Of a stretch of 64,000 bases of DNA, positions 8,227 to 17,093 are shown in pieces. The stretch comes from Rhizorhabdus phycosphaerae (lineage in GTDB: Bacteria > Pseudomonadota > Alphaproteobacteria > Sphingomonadales > Sphingomonadaceae): positions 62,001-126,000 of the forward strand of contig NZ_CP049107.1 in the NCBI RefSeq assembly GCF_011044255.1. The letters are read 5' to 3'. Numbering within the stretch: position 1 is the first letter of the stretch; each line of letters begins with the position of its first letter. The notes beneath the pieces were generated by a model. The model was not told where the DNA came from. It searched no databases and saw nothing but the letters and a program-made list of their open reading frames with translations. The position numbers and the translations under genes are program-made.

Positions 8227-8658
8227 ATGCACAATCTCTATCTGATCATTGCCATCGGCGGACAGCGCGCCCTGCTGCCGGCGGCGTGCGTCGAATCGGT
8301 CGTCGAGGTCACCGAGATCACGTCCGTTCCCTGCGCCCCCCCGCATGTCCGCGGCCTCTTCGCGCTGCGCAGCCGCGTGCTGACCGTCATTGACCCGCTG
8401 CCCGCATTGGGCGAGCGCCGCGCGTCAGATCATGGCGACCAGGCGGTGATCGTGCATGTTGACGGCCATCTCTATGCCATGCTGGTCGATGACGTGGACG
8501 ACGTGGTCGTCATCGACGGCGCCCCTGCGGCCCCCAGGGCGCTGCTTTCGCCCGGCTGGGCCTCGCACACCGAAGGCGCGCTGGAACTCGACGGCGAGCC
8601 GCTGCTGCTGATCGACGTCGCTACGATCATCGCCGGTCCGCTCGACCTCGCCGCCTGA
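8227..8658 (+). CDS. cheW: Chemotaxis coupling protein CheW
   Basis: A 143-residue single CheW domain that docks CheA to chemoreceptors. The opening LYLIIAIGGQRALLPAACVESVVEV matches the first strands of the CheW fold, and PHVRGLFALRSRVLTVIDP is the conserved receptor/kinase-binding region. It starts one base after the cheA stop, so translation is probably coupled. No chemoreceptor gene is in the window, so the partner receptors lie elsewhere. Confidence 0.92.
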   Translation: MHNLYLIIAIGGQRALLPAACVESVVEVTEITSVPCAPPHVRGLFALRSRVLTVIDPLPALGERRASDHGDQAVIVHVDGHLYAMLVDDVDDVVVIDGAPAAPRALLSPGWASHTEGALELDGEPLLLIDVATIIAGPLDLAA

Positions 8659-8733
8659 TCCGGCCGTTAACGCCACGCTTACCCCGATCGCCCTAAGCTG
8701 TCGCCAAAGGCTATCCAGGATGGAAGACGGTAC

Positions 8734-9102
8734 ATGAAGACCTGCCTCGTGGTTGACGATTCCAAGGTGATACGGAAGGTCGCCCGCCACATATTGGAAG
8801 CCCTGAATTTCTCGGTGGAGGAGGCAGGCGACGGCCGAGAGGCGCTCGACCGATGCAGCGTCGGCACCTTGCCCGACGTCATCCTGCTCGACTGGAACAT
8901 GCCGGTGATGAGCGGCATGGAATTTCTGCGCTCGCTGGGGGCGGCGGACCTGCCGTCGCGGCCGAAGGTGGTGTTCTGCACGACCGAGAACGACCTTGCG
9001 CACATCAAGGCCGCGATCGAGGCCGGCGCGGACGAATATATGATGAAGCCGTTCGATCGCGAGACGCTCGAAAGCAAGCTGCAGCTGGTGGGCGTCGCCT
9101 GA
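8734..9102 (+). CDS. cheY: Single-domain response regulator CheY
   Basis: A 122-residue receiver with the acidic pair D8-D9 (LVVDDSKVIRKV), phospho-acceptor D53 in LLDWNMP, a conserved threonine in FCTTEND, and the lysine in MMKPF. It has no output domain, as expected for CheY, which binds the flagellar switch or acts as a phosphate sink. A DivK-like role cannot be excluded by sequence alone, but the position between cheW and cheB favours chemotaxis. The 75-base gap before it is the largest within the operon and could hold an internal promoter. Confidence 0.9.
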   Translation: MKTCLVVDDSKVIRKVARHILEALNFSVEEAGDGREALDRCSVGTLPDVILLDWNMPVMSGMEFLRSLGAADLPSRPKVVFCTTENDLAHIKAAIEAGADEYMMKPFDRETLESKLQLVGVA

Positions 9103-9105
9103 TCG

Positions 9106-10248
9106 ATGGTGCGCGCTGGGCTCACCGGTAGCGTGCGTTCGGGGCCACCGGATCCGGCCCCGGCCCCCGTGCGGCCGATCCGCGTCCTGCTTGTCGATGA
9201 CTCGCTGGTCGCCAGGACGGTGCTCGCGCGGCTGCTCGAGGGGCGTCCCGAATTCGATATCGCCGGCGCTTCGCCCACCGCAGACCATGCGATCGACTTT
9301 CTGGGCGGCCAGGATATCGACATCGTCGTCCTGGACGTCGAAATGCCCGGCAAGGACGGGCTCACCGCCTTGCCCGAAATCCTGGCGGCGAGCGACGGCG
9401 CGCGCGTGCTGATCGTTTCGTCGGCCGCCGAAGCCGGGGCCTCGGCGACTGTCCGTGCCCTGACCCTTGGCGCCGCCGACACATTGCTGAAGCCTACGGC
9501 GGGCAATTTCGCCGGCGAATTCGCGCAGAAGTTCGTCGATGCGTTGCTCCGCATCGGTCATGCTCCGCCGCGAGTGGGCAGGTGCGAGGGGCGCGTGCGC
9601 GACACGCCCCAGCGTCCGGCCGTCCCTGCACCGATCGTGCCGCTGCGGCAGCTGCGGACGGGGCACATCGCCTGTCTTGCCATCGGTGCGTCGACCGGCG
9701 GATTGCATGCGCTGTCGGCCTTCCTGCGTCGGCTGACGCCGGACTTCCGCGCGCCGATCCTGATCACGCAGCACCTGCCGCCACCCTTCATGCCCTATTT
9801 TGCGGCCCAGCTGCGCGACATTGCCGGCCGGCCGACGTCGGTCGCCGTCGACGGCGCGCCGCTGGTCGCGGGCGAGCTGCTGGTGGCACCGGGCGAGGGG
9901 CATATCCGGCTCGCGCGCAAAGCCTCGCGCATCGTCATCCAGATCGATGCCACGCCGGCACCGAGCCGGTGCATGCCCTCGGTCGATCCCATGTTCGAGG
10001 CTGTCGCCCAGATGTTCGGCGGCGACGGTGTCGGCGTTGTCCTGACCGGGATGGGCCGTGACGGGACGATCGGGGCGGAGGCGATCGTCAAGGCGGGCGG
10101 CGAGATACTCGCGCAGGATTCGGCCAGCTCGGTCGTCTGGGGCATGCCGGGCTCGGTCGCGCAGGCGGGTTTCGCCTCGCTCGTCCTGCCGCCCGAGGAT
10201 CTGGCGCGCCACGTCTGCGCCCGGGAAGCGGCCGCAGCATGGAAGTAA
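9106..10248 (+). CDS. cheB: Chemotaxis methylesterase/glutamine deamidase CheB
   Basis: A 380-residue enzyme that removes methyl groups from chemoreceptor glutamates. The receiver domain has D31-D32 and phospho-site D77 (VVLDVEMPGKDG). After a linker (about 150-185) the catalytic domain carries the triad S196 (IGASTGG), H223 (TQHLPPPF) and D319 (GMGRDG). The first ~22 residues before the receiver are unusual and proline-rich, so the true start might be slightly later. It starts 3 bases after cheY and its end overlaps cheR. Confidence 0.93.
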   Translation: MVRAGLTGSVRSGPPDPAPAPVRPIRVLLVDDSLVARTVLARLLEGRPEFDIAGASPTADHAIDFLGGQDIDIVVLDVEMPGKDGLTALPEILAASDGARVLIVSSAAEAGASATVRALTLGAADTLLKPTAGNFAGEFAQKFVDALLRIGHAPPRVGRCEGRVRDTPQRPAVPAPIVPLRQLRTGHIACLAIGASTGGLHALSAFLRRLTPDFRAPILITQHLPPPFMPYFAAQLRDIAGRPTSVAVDGAPLVAGELLVAPGEGHIRLARKASRIVIQIDATPAPSRCMPSVDPMFEAVAQMFGGDGVGVVLTGMGRDGTIGAEAIVKAGGEILAQDSASSVVWGMPGSVAQAGFASLVLPPEDLARHVCAREAAAAWK

Positions 10249-11090
10249 GCCTCCGCGCGGCACAGATCATCGCCGGTCGGTTCGAGCAGGCGACCGGGCA
10301 GAGTCTGGCACCCGAACGCTTCTGGCGGATCGGCACCACGCTGTCGCCTTTCTGCCGCGATCGCGGGCTGTGCAGCATCGACCAGCTGGCCTGCATCATC
10401 GACAAAGGGACGGACGCCGAACTGTCGCTCGACATGATCGACGCGCTGCTCAACAACGAGACCAGTTTCTTCCGCGATGCAGGCGCCTTCGGGCAGATCG
10501 CCGAAACGCTGTTGCCGCGTCTTAGGGCCGACCGTGCAGCGGAGCGCCGCATCCGGATATGGTCCGCCGCCTGCTCGACCGGCCAGGAGGCCTATTCGCT
10601 GGCCATGCTCTTCGGCGAACAGGCCGAGACATGGGCCGGCTGGCGGGTCGAAATCTTCGGCAGCGATATCTCGCGCGCCGCCATACAACATGCCCGCATC
10701 GGGCTCTATTCGCAGTTCGAGGTTCAGCGCGGCCTGCCGATCCGCAAGTTGGTGAGCTGGTTCGATCCGGTTCTCGACCGGGGCTGGCGCGTGAAGGCGG
10801 ACCTGGCCGCGATGGTCACCTTCGGGCGGCACAATCTGCTCGGGCCGCCGCCTGCAGGAGGGCGATTCGACATCATTCTCTGCCGTAATGCGCTGCTCTA
10901 TTTCTCGCCGGATCGGCGGCGCCAGCTGCTCGACGGACTGTCGCTGGCGATCGCCCCCGATGGCGCGCTGCTGCTTGGAGCGGGGGAGACGGCCTCGGGG
11001 TTTTCCGGCCGCTTCGTCCATGATCCCGACATGCAGATGGTCTATCGCCCGGCGTCCTTCGGCGGGCAGTCGAGGGCCGATGCCGCCTGA
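10239..11090 (+). CDS. cheR: Chemotaxis protein methyltransferase CheR
   Basis: A 283-residue SAM-dependent enzyme that methylates chemoreceptors and opposes CheB. An N-terminal helical domain includes LLNNETSFFRD (the conserved NETxFFRD signature). The SAM-binding motif is IWSAACSTGQEAYSLAML, and the core FDIILCRNALLYFS is typical of the family. It overlaps the 3' end of cheB by 10 bases, indicating translational coupling. It is the last gene of the chemotaxis run; a GCCGCC/GGCGGC hairpin with a short TTT spans the stop codon. Confidence 0.93.
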   Translation: MEVSLRAAQIIAGRFEQATGQSLAPERFWRIGTTLSPFCRDRGLCSIDQLACIIDKGTDAELSLDMIDALLNNETSFFRDAGAFGQIAETLLPRLRADRAAERRIRIWSAACSTGQEAYSLAMLFGEQAETWAGWRVEIFGSDISRAAIQHARIGLYSQFEVQRGLPIRKLVSWFDPVLDRGWRVKADLAAMVTFGRHNLLGPPPAGGRFDIILCRNALLYFSPDRRRQLLDGLSLAIAPDGALLLGAGETASGFSGRFVHDPDMQMVYRPASFGGQSRADAA

Positions 11091-11151
11091 CCGGCGGCTT
11101 TGCCAACTGACGGGCATTGCTGCCGTGCGTGCCAACGCCTAATCGGTGGGG

Positions 11152-11853
11152 ATGAACGCGATCATCGATTGTCCCTCGCCCAACCATGACGAGCGGACGC
11201 TGCCCGTCTCGATGCTGGTGCTCCACTATACGGGGATGCAGGACGCGGCCTCGGCCATCGCGCGGCTGACCGATGCCGAGGCCAAGGTGTCGAGCCATTA
11301 TCTGGTTGCCGAGGACGGGCAGGTGATGCGTCTGGTCGGCGAGGATCGGCGCGCCTGGCATGCCGGCAAGGCGCTGTGGCGCGGCATATCCGATGTCAAT
11401 TCGGCGAGCATCGGGATAGAGATCGTCAACCCCGGCCACGAATTCGGCTACCGGCCTTTTCCGGCCAGCCAGATGGATGCGCTTGTCCCGCTGGTCGCCG
11501 ATATCGTCCAACGATATGGGATCGAGCCGGCCAATGTCGTCGGCCATTCCGACGTCGCGCCCGCCCGCAAACAGGACCCGGGCGAGCTGTTCGACTGGGA
11601 ATTGCTGGCCCGGCTGGGCCTCGCCGTGCCGCGTCCGCGCAAGAACCTCGCCGACCCGCACTGGACGCCCGGCGGATTTCTGCTGGCGCTGGAGCGCTTC
11701 GGCTATGATGTCAGCGACGGCCCTGCCGCCGTCACCGCCTTCCAGCGCCGCTTCCGCCCCGAGACGGTCGACGGCATTGCCGATGGGGAATGCCGGGCGA
11801 TATTGCTGCGGTTGCTGCTCGACCGCGAGCCGATCGCGAACGCCCCCGCCTGA
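11152..11853 (+). CDS. N-acetylmuramoyl-L-alanine amidase (AmiD-like, Amidase_2)
   Basis: A 233-residue enzyme that cuts the amide bond between N-acetylmuramic acid and the stem peptide. Zinc-ligand histidines are visible in LVLHYTG near the N-terminus and in VVGHSDVAPARKQDPG near residue 135, with SIGIEIVNPG between them as in Amidase_2. The C-terminal ~60 residues (ALERFGYDVSDG..AVTAFQRRFRP) match a peptidoglycan-binding domain. No signal peptide is seen, so it may work on recycled cytoplasmic muropeptides like AmpD, or the true start may differ; GTG at 11146 is the alternative start. Confidence 0.88.
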   Translation: MNAIIDCPSPNHDERTLPVSMLVLHYTGMQDAASAIARLTDAEAKVSSHYLVAEDGQVMRLVGEDRRAWHAGKALWRGISDVNSASIGIEIVNPGHEFGYRPFPASQMDALVPLVADIVQRYGIEPANVVGHSDVAPARKQDPGELFDWELLARLGLAVPRPRKNLADPHWTPGGFLLALERFGYDVSDGPAAVTAFQRRFRPETVDGIADGECRAILLRLLLDREPIANAPA

Positions 11854-11928
11854 TCGGTGACCCGAGCCCGAGCTGTTGCCGGGATTTGGCGCTGGTTTAT
11901 GCTGTGCTGGAGATTGCGGGGGCAGTTC

Positions 11929-12162
11929 ATGAAACGGACGAAAGAACAGCATTGGAAGATCGGCGCCGGTCCGCTGGCCATGCTGGTGGTGTTGCTGCCG
12001 CTCTGGGCCGAATTTCAGGAGCCGGGGCAGACGCTTTGGAACATCGCGCTGTTTCTGATCCTGTTCGGTTTGTTCGTCGGGACATTCTTTCTGCAGCGAT
12101 ATCTGCGGCGGAATATCGACAAGGTGGGCGAGGCCCGGTTCGATACGCGCAACAAGCCCTGA
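11929..12162 (+). CDS. Small inner-membrane protein with two helices
   Basis: A 77-residue protein with two hydrophobic segments, about residues 11-25 (GPLAMLVVLLPLW) and 35-57 (LWNIALFLILFGLFVGTFFLQ), followed by a basic tail (RYLRRNIDK). The frame is open back to a GTG at 11857, but ATG 11929, behind GGGGGC, gives the most compact protein. The family is not recognised. It precedes rnpB on the same strand. Confidence 0.55.
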   Translation: MKRTKEQHWKIGAGPLAMLVVLLPLWAEFQEPGQTLWNIALFLILFGLFVGTFFLQRYLRRNIDKVGEARFDTRNKP

Positions 12163-12183
12163 TCGCGCGCTCCCTGCATCCGC

Positions 12184-12212
12184 TTGAGCCTGCCGACACA
12201 ACCCGCTATCGG
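12184..12212 (+). promoter_or_regulatory. Likely sigma-70 promoter of rnpB
   Basis: TTGAGC at 12184-12189 and TATCGG at 12207-12212 are separated by 17 bases, and the -10 ends 7 bases before the 5' base of the RNase P P1 helix at 12220. The -10 is a modest match, but spacing and position are right. Confidence 0.5.
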
Positions 12213-12219
12213 ACGCGCC

Positions 12220-12593
12220 GTGCCAGAGGATCGGGCGATCGCCGCGCCGCGAGGCGGGGAGGAAAGTCCGGGCTCCAAGGAGTGACGGTGCCGGGTAACG
12301 CCCGGCGGGGGCGACCCCAGGGACAGTGCCACAGAAAGCAAACCACCCGACGGACCCGCGAGGGTTTCGGGCAAGGTCGAAAGGGTGCGGTAAGAGCGCA
12401 CCGCGGGCCCGGTAACGGGAACGGCATGGTAAACCCCACCGGGAGCAAGATCGAATAGGGACGGCGCATGGGCTACTCCGCCCGGTCGTCCGGGTTGATT
12501 GCTGGAGGCCGCGTGCAAGCGCGGTCCTAGAGGAATGATCGCCCATCCGGCTCCGGCCGGTGGACAGAACCCGGCTTACAGATCCTCTGGCAC
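12220..12593 (+). ncRNA. rnpB: RNase P RNA (bacterial type A)
   Basis: This is the catalytic RNA that trims the 5' leader of pre-tRNAs. The terminal helix is perfect: GTGCCAGAGGATC at 12220-12232 pairs with GATCCTCTGGCAC at 12581-12593. Between them lie the hallmark conserved blocks GAGGAAAGTCCGGGCTCC near 12260, GTGCCACAGAAAGCAAACC near 12327, GGTAAGAGCGCACCG near 12389, GAGGAATGATCGCC near 12531 and ACAGAACCCGGCTTAC near 12564. Length (about 374 bases) and block order fit the ancestral type A fold of alphaproteobacteria. A candidate promoter lies immediately upstream. A frame that would extend the following peptidase gene into this region is therefore non-coding there. Confidence 0.97.
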
Positions 12594-12639
12594 CTTCTCC
12601 CACCCTTGCGCGGGCGCTGCTGCAGCCTACAATCGGCCC

Positions 12640-14304
12640 ATGCGCATAATTCATTCCATCGTCGCCGCTTTGGCGATGCTCGCCGCCGTCCCCCAAACCG
12701 CCATTGCCGCTCCGGCCATCGATCCGGCCCGGTTGACGCAGACCGTCCGGACCCTCGCCTCCGACCTGTTCGAGGGGCGGGCACCGGGAACGCGCGGGGA
12801 GGACAGGACGATCGGCTATCTCGTGTCTCGCTTCGAGGCGTTGGGGCTGGAACCCGGCGGCAAGGATGGCCAGTGGGTCCAGCAGGTCCCGCTGCTCCAT
12901 ACGAAGCTGGGTGCCCCGCGTCTGTTGCGCTTCGCGACGCCCAAGGCGGAGATCGCCCTGACCCAGGGCGGCAATGTCCATCTGTCGACGGTCCGTCCCG
13001 ATGACGTCGCGAAGATCGCGGCAGCCCCGGTCGTGTTCGTGGGCTATGGCGTGAAGGCATCCGAGCGCGGCTGGGACGATTTCAAGGGCGTCGACCTGAA
13101 AGGCAAGGTGGTCGTCTTCCTCGTCAATGATCCCGACTTCGCGGCTGGCTCAAAGGAGCCGGTTGCCGGAAAGTTCGGCGGCCGGACGATGACCTATTAT
13201 GGCCGCTGGACCTACAAGTTCGAAGAGGCTGCGCGGCAGGGCGCGATCGGTGCGCTGATCGTCCACGACACGGCAGGGGCCGGCTATGGCTGGAACGTCG
13301 CGATCAGCGCCGGAGGCGAGAATTATGACATCGTGCGCAAGCCGGAGAACCTGACGAGCGTGGCGCTTCAGGGATGGCTAGCGGCTCCGGCGGCGGAATC
13401 GTTGTTCGCCGCGGCGGGCCTCGACCTCGCCAGGCTGTCGCGCGACGCACGCTCGTCGGGCTTCAAGCCGATCGAGTTGAAGGGCTTGCGCTTCGATGCG
13501 GACGTGCCCGTGGCGCATGAGCAGGTCATGAGCCACAATGTCCTCGCGCGCCTGCCAGGCGCGAGCCGACCCGACGAGACCGTGATGTACGGCGCGCATT
13601 GGGACGCCTATGGTGCGGGCAAGCCCGATGCGCAGGGGCGCATCTACCGGGCCGGAGCCAATGACGACGCGCTGGGCATCGCGGCGCTCATCGAGATCGC
13701 ACGCGGCATGACCGCTGGGCCGCGTCCTGAACGGTCGGTGCTCTTCGCCGCCTGGACGGCCGAAGAGCGCGGCCTGCTCGGATCCGAATATTATGCGGCC
13801 AATCCGATCTACCCGCTCGAGAAGACCGTGGCGACGCTCGATATCGACATTCTCCAGACGGCAGGCCGTGCGCGTGACGTCGTGCTGGTCGGCAAGGGGC
13901 AGGGGACGCTGGAGGACGATCTCGCCCGCGTCGCCGCGACCCAGGGCCGCCGCGTGACGCCCGAGAGCCTGCCCGAGCGGGGACTCTTCTATCGCGCCGA
14001 CCATTTCCCTTTCGCCAAGCGGGGTGTGCCGGTGTTGCTGATGATGGGCATCGCCGGGGCGTCCGACCTGGAGCAGGGCGGCGCCGCGGCCGGCCAAGCC
14101 TGGATCGATCGCTACACTGGCGACTGCTACCATCAGGCCTGTGATGCCTGGGGCCCGGACTGGAATCTGGACGGGGCGGTGCAGGATATCGAGGCGATGG
14201 CGATCATCGGCGACGAGCTGGCCCGATCGCGGCGCTGGCCGGGTTGGAAGACCGGCTCGGAATTCAAGGCGGTGCGCGACGCAAGCGAGGCCGTGCGCCG
14301 CTAG
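12640..14304 (+). CDS. Secreted M28-family aminopeptidase with PA domain
   Basis: A 554-residue exported zinc peptidase that removes N-terminal residues from peptides. ATG 12640 begins a signal peptide ending AAVPQTAIAA; the frame extends upstream only through rnpB. A protease-associated insert lies around residues 100-260 (including VFVGYGVKASERGWDDF). The catalytic domain follows, with zinc-binding AHWDAYG and GANDDALGIAALIEIARG, the catalytic glutamates in AWTAEERGLLGSEYY, an aspartate in TLDIDI and a late histidine in RADHFPFAKRG. It probably works in the periplasm or outside and fits the peptide-use genes elsewhere in the window. Its stop overlaps that of the convergent mscS-like gene by 4 bases. 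Confidence 0.9.
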   Translation: MRIIHSIVAALAMLAAVPQTAIAAPAIDPARLTQTVRTLASDLFEGRAPGTRGEDRTIGYLVSRFEALGLEPGGKDGQWVQQVPLLHTKLGAPRLLRFATPKAEIALTQGGNVHLSTVRPDDVAKIAAAPVVFVGYGVKASERGWDDFKGVDLKGKVVVFLVNDPDFAAGSKEPVAGKFGGRTMTYYGRWTYKFEEAARQGAIGALIVHDTAGAGYGWNVAISAGGENYDIVRKPENLTSVALQGWLAAPAAESLFAAAGLDLARLSRDARSSGFKPIELKGLRFDADVPVAHEQVMSHNVLARLPGASRPDETVMYGAHWDAYGAGKPDAQGRIYRAGANDDALGIAALIEIARGMTAGPRPERSVLFAAWTAEERGLLGSEYYAANPIYPLEKTVATLDIDILQTAGRARDVVLVGKGQGTLEDDLARVAATQGRRVTPESLPERGLFYRADHFPFAKRGVPVLLMMGIAGASDLEQGGAAAGQAWIDRYTGDCYHQACDAWGPDWNLDGAVQDIEAMAIIGDELARSRRWPGWKTGSEFKAVRDASEAVRR

Positions 14305-15416
14305 GCCGCAACGGTCCCCTCAGCCTTTGCTGAACGCACTTCCAGCGCGCCGGCAGGCAATTGCCGGCGGCGTGGGAAGGCTTCGGGCATCTCGCTGGCG
14401 ATGAAGGTCAGCAGCGCCTCGCGCACGTCGCAGCGCAGGTCGAACGCGCGGCCGGCATCGCGCGCGGTCACGAGGACGCGGACCTGGACAGCTTCGGGCG
14501 CGGTCTCGGTCACCTGCAGGTTCCAGAAGCGGCCGTCCCAGCGCGCATTGGCCTCTACGATCTCGCCGGCTTTCGCGCGTAACCGCGCGAAATCGGTGGC
14601 GGGGTCGAGATGGAGGATGACCGACCCCATCAACGCCGAAGTGGAGCGGGTCCAGTTCTGGAAGCTCTCCTCGAGGAACTTGGACACGGGCACGATCAGC
14701 CGGCGATCGTCCCAGATGCGGACGACGACATAGGTCAGGCGGATTTCCTCGACCCGGCCCCATTCGCCCTCGACGATCAGCACGTCGTCGATGCGGATCG
14801 GCTCGGTGAAGGCGAGCTGGATGCCCGCGATCAGGTTCTTGAGCGCGGGTTGCGCCGCAGCGCCAACGGCCAGACCGGCGAGACCGGCCGAAGCGATCAG
14901 AGTCACCCCGACATTGCGCACGCCGGGAATGCTGAGCAGCATCATGCAGATGGTGAGGAAGAGGATCAGGAAGATCGCGATCCGCACGAGAATGACGAGA
15001 CGCGTCTGACGCCGACGCGCCTCCAGATTATCCTCGGCCGTCAGGTCGTGCCGCGCGCTCAATATGTCGCTCGTCGCACGAACGAGCGCGACGGCGAGCC
15101 AGCCGATCAGGCCGGGAATGGCGAAGCCGGTGAGCTGAATCCATAGCCGGGCTGCCCAGTCGGGCAGGTGCAGCGCCGGCTGGACCATGCCGAGCGCGAC
15201 GAGCACGAACATCCAGCGTGCGGGTTCGCGGATACGGGCGACGATCAGGTCGTCCGCGCCGTTGCGCGTGCGTCCGGCGACCCGGACGAGCAGTGCATGG
15301 ATGAGCCGATGGGCGACGGTCGCGACGAGGATTGCAAGCGCAAGCACGATCAGATCCGCCACCAGCGCGGCAAGCCTGGGCGGGAAGGCCAAATGGCCAA
15401 TCAACATTTCTTCCAT
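14301..15416 (-). CDS. Small-conductance mechanosensitive ion channel (MscS family)
   Basis: A 371-residue inner-membrane channel that opens under membrane tension and protects against osmotic downshift. N-terminal helices lie around residues 12-35, 65-85 and 95-115, with another at about 145-165. The pore-lining helix and the start of the cytoplasmic vestibule are recognisable as LIASAGLAGLAVGAAAQPAL followed by NLIAGIQLAFTEPIRIDD and VEEIRLTYVVVRIWDDRRLIVP. The start MEEMLIGHLAF is preferred to an open upstream extension because the helices begin there. It is divergent from msrA across 130 bases. Confidence 0.9.
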   Translation of the reverse strand: MEEMLIGHLAFPPRLAALVADLIVLALAILVATVAHRLIHALLVRVAGRTRNGADDLIVARIREPARWMFVLVALGMVQPALHLPDWAARLWIQLTGFAIPGLIGWLAVALVRATSDILSARHDLTAEDNLEARRRQTRLVILVRIAIFLILFLTICMMLLSIPGVRNVGVTLIASAGLAGLAVGAAAQPALKNLIAGIQLAFTEPIRIDDVLIVEGEWGRVEEIRLTYVVVRIWDDRRLIVPVSKFLEESFQNWTRSTSALMGSVILHLDPATDFARLRAKAGEIVEANARWDGRFWNLQVTETAPEAVQVRVLVTARDAGRAFDLRCDVREALLTFIASEMPEAFPRRRQLPAGALEVRSAKAEGTVAA

Positions 15417-15546
15417 ATTCGACCAATGACGCCGCCGCACATCGGTTCCTCGGCCGATCCCCGCTGTTCCACGGCTCGCCGCGAACGGTCGTCGTTGCAA
15501 CGGTGGCTAGATGCCCTATCTCTACAGCCAAATACGGAGATCAATC

Positions 15547-16092
15547 ATGGCGAAGGAAATCGCGACGCTGGCCGGAGGATGCTTCTGGTGCGTCGAAGCA
15601 GTGTTCGACGACATCATTGGAGTGGAGTCGGTTGAAAGCGGCTATATCGGCGGGCATGTTCCCAATCCGACCTACAAGCAGGTCTGCAATGGCGACACAG
15701 GCCATGCCGAGGCGATCCGCGTGGCCTTCGATTCCGACGTCATCAGCTATGGCGAACTGCTCGACATCTTCTTCCACGTCCACGACCCGACCCAGCTGAA
15801 CCGCCAGGGCAACGACGTCGGCCCGCAATATCGCTCGGCGATTTTCCCCCATTCGCCCGAGCAGGAGGCCGAGGCCAAGGCTGCCATCACCCGCGCGCAG
15901 GCCGACTGGCCCGCTCCAATCGTGACGCGGATCGAGCCCGACGCACCCTGGTATGTCGCCGAGGACTATCATCAGGAGTATTTTGCCCGCGAAGGGGCGA
16001 GCAATGGCTATTGCGTGATGGTGGTGGCGCCCAAGCTGGCGAAGTTCCGCAAGAGCTATGCGGCACGGCTCAAGGACGGCGCGAAGGTCTGA
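15547..16092 (+). CDS. msrA: Peptide-methionine (S)-S-oxide reductase MsrA
   Basis: A 181-residue enzyme that repairs oxidised methionine, reducing the S-sulfoxide with thioredoxin-derived electrons. The catalytic motif GGCFWC places the reactive cysteine at C12, with C15 nearby. The family sequences [30 protein letters not shown] and EDYHQEYF follow in order. Length is typical for a single-domain MsrA, and no MsrB domain is fused. ATG 15547 lies closest to the conserved start. Confidence 0.96.
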   Translation: MAKEIATLAGGCFWCVEAVFDDIIGVESVESGYIGGHVPNPTYKQVCNGDTGHAEAIRVAFDSDVISYGELLDIFFHVHDPTQLNRQGNDVGPQYRSAIFPHSPEQEAEAKAAITRAQADWPAPIVTRIEPDAPWYVAEDYHQEYFAREGASNGYCVMVVAPKLAKFRKSYAARLKDGAKV

Positions 16093-16104
16093 GCGCCGGA
16101 CGTC

Positions 16105-17043
16105 TCAGCGCGGGGCTGCCGCGCGGCGCAGCCGGTCGTTGATCGCGATGCCGAGCCCGCTGGCCGGGATCGGCGCCACGGCAATGGCCGGTGCGGAGGC
16201 GGCGTCTGCCACATGAAGCACGTCGAACAGCCGCGCGGCGGCTTCCGTGAGGTTGGCGTCCGGCGATAATGATGTGTCGCCCGCGACCGGCCCGAAGCCG
16301 ATCAGATATTCGTTCGGCCGTCGCTCCATGGCGTTCAGGCGGACAGGCTTCGACGGCGCATAATGACTGACCATCTGTCCCGGTGCTTCGATCGTGCCGT
16401 TGTCGCTTGTCGACACTGAAACGCTGCCAGCTTCGGTCAGCATCTCCGGCGTCACGCTGCCCGGACGCAACAGGCGCAGTCGGTCCTCCTCGACCGCGAC
16501 GATGGTGGATTCAATCCCTACCTCGGTCGGACCGCCGTCGAGGACCAGTTCGATCCGGCCAGCCAGCGACTGCGCGACATGCTCTGCACGCGTGGCGCTG
16601 ATCGAGCCGCTGGCATTGGCGGACGGTGCCGCCAGCGGATGGCCACATCGGGTGATCAGTGCGCGAATGACGGGGTGCGCAGGCATCCGGACAGCAACAG
16701 TGGACAGCCCGGCGGTCGTCAGCCGCGCGACCGGAGCGTCCTCGGCGAGCGGCAGGACGAGGGTCAGGGGGCCGGGCCAGAAGGCCTCGGCCAACCGCCG
16801 CGCGAGCGGCGAAAAGGTCGCGACGGTTTCGGCCATGTCCATGCCGTCGACATGAACGATCAGTGGGTTGAAGCTGGGGCGGCCCTTGGCGGCGTAGATC
16901 GCCGCGACGGCATCGCCGTTGGTGGCATCACCGGCCAGTCCATAGACCGTCTCGGTAGGAACTGCGACCGGGCGCGTGCGCTGGATTGCCTCAGCGGCAG
17001 CTGCGATTCCGGCTTCGTCGGCAGGGATGATGCGGGTTTCCAT
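16105..17043 (-). CDS. L-threonylcarbamoyladenylate synthase (Sua5/YrdC type)
   Basis: A 312-residue enzyme that makes threonylcarbamoyl-AMP from threonine, bicarbonate and ATP for the t6A37 modification of tRNA. The YrdC domain (about 1-190) shows PTETVYGLAGDA, KGRPSFNPLIVHV, FWPGPLTLVLP, RMPAHP and PSANASGSIS. The C-terminal region (about 225-312, including HYAPSKPVRL) is the Sua5 domain, so this is the long Sua5 form rather than short TsaC. It ends 12 bases from the msrA stop, convergent with it. Confidence 0.93.
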   Translation of the reverse strand: METRIIPADEAGIAAAAEAIQRTRPVAVPTETVYGLAGDATNGDAVAAIYAAKGRPSFNPLIVHVDGMDMAETVATFSPLARRLAEAFWPGPLTLVLPLAEDAPVARLTTAGLSTVAVRMPAHPVIRALITRCGHPLAAPSANASGSISATRAEHVAQSLAGRIELVLDGGPTEVGIESTIVAVEEDRLRLLRPGSVTPEMLTEAGSVSVSTSDNGTIEAPGQMVSHYAPSKPVRLNAMERRPNEYLIGFGPVAGDTSLSPDANLTEAAARLFDVLHVADAASAPAIAVAPIPASGLGIAINDRLRRAAAPR

Positions 17044-17093
17044 GCACAGGTCGCGCTATAGCGACCGGCGGTGGCGGGCAAGCCCCTTGCGGC

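Noticed and set aside
8665-8690. CtrA-like TTAA...TTAC before cheY
   Set aside because: GTTAACGCCACGCTTACC has an 8-base spacer and a TTAC right half, so it does not meet the TTAA-N7-TTAA rule.
8425-10263. Long minus-strand open frame, 612 codons
   Set aside because: Antisense to cheW, cheY and cheB, all of which carry full motif sets. No motif is seen in the reverse translation.
12499-12639. Upstream extension of the M28 peptidase frame
   Set aside because: The frame is open into rnpB, but the RNase P P1 helix and conserved blocks end at 12593. The signal peptide starts at 12640.
10873-12981. Long minus-strand open frame, 702 codons
   Set aside because: It runs antisense through cheR, the amidase and the RNase P RNA gene, which cannot all be coding on the other strand; composition is that of a GC-rich shadow.
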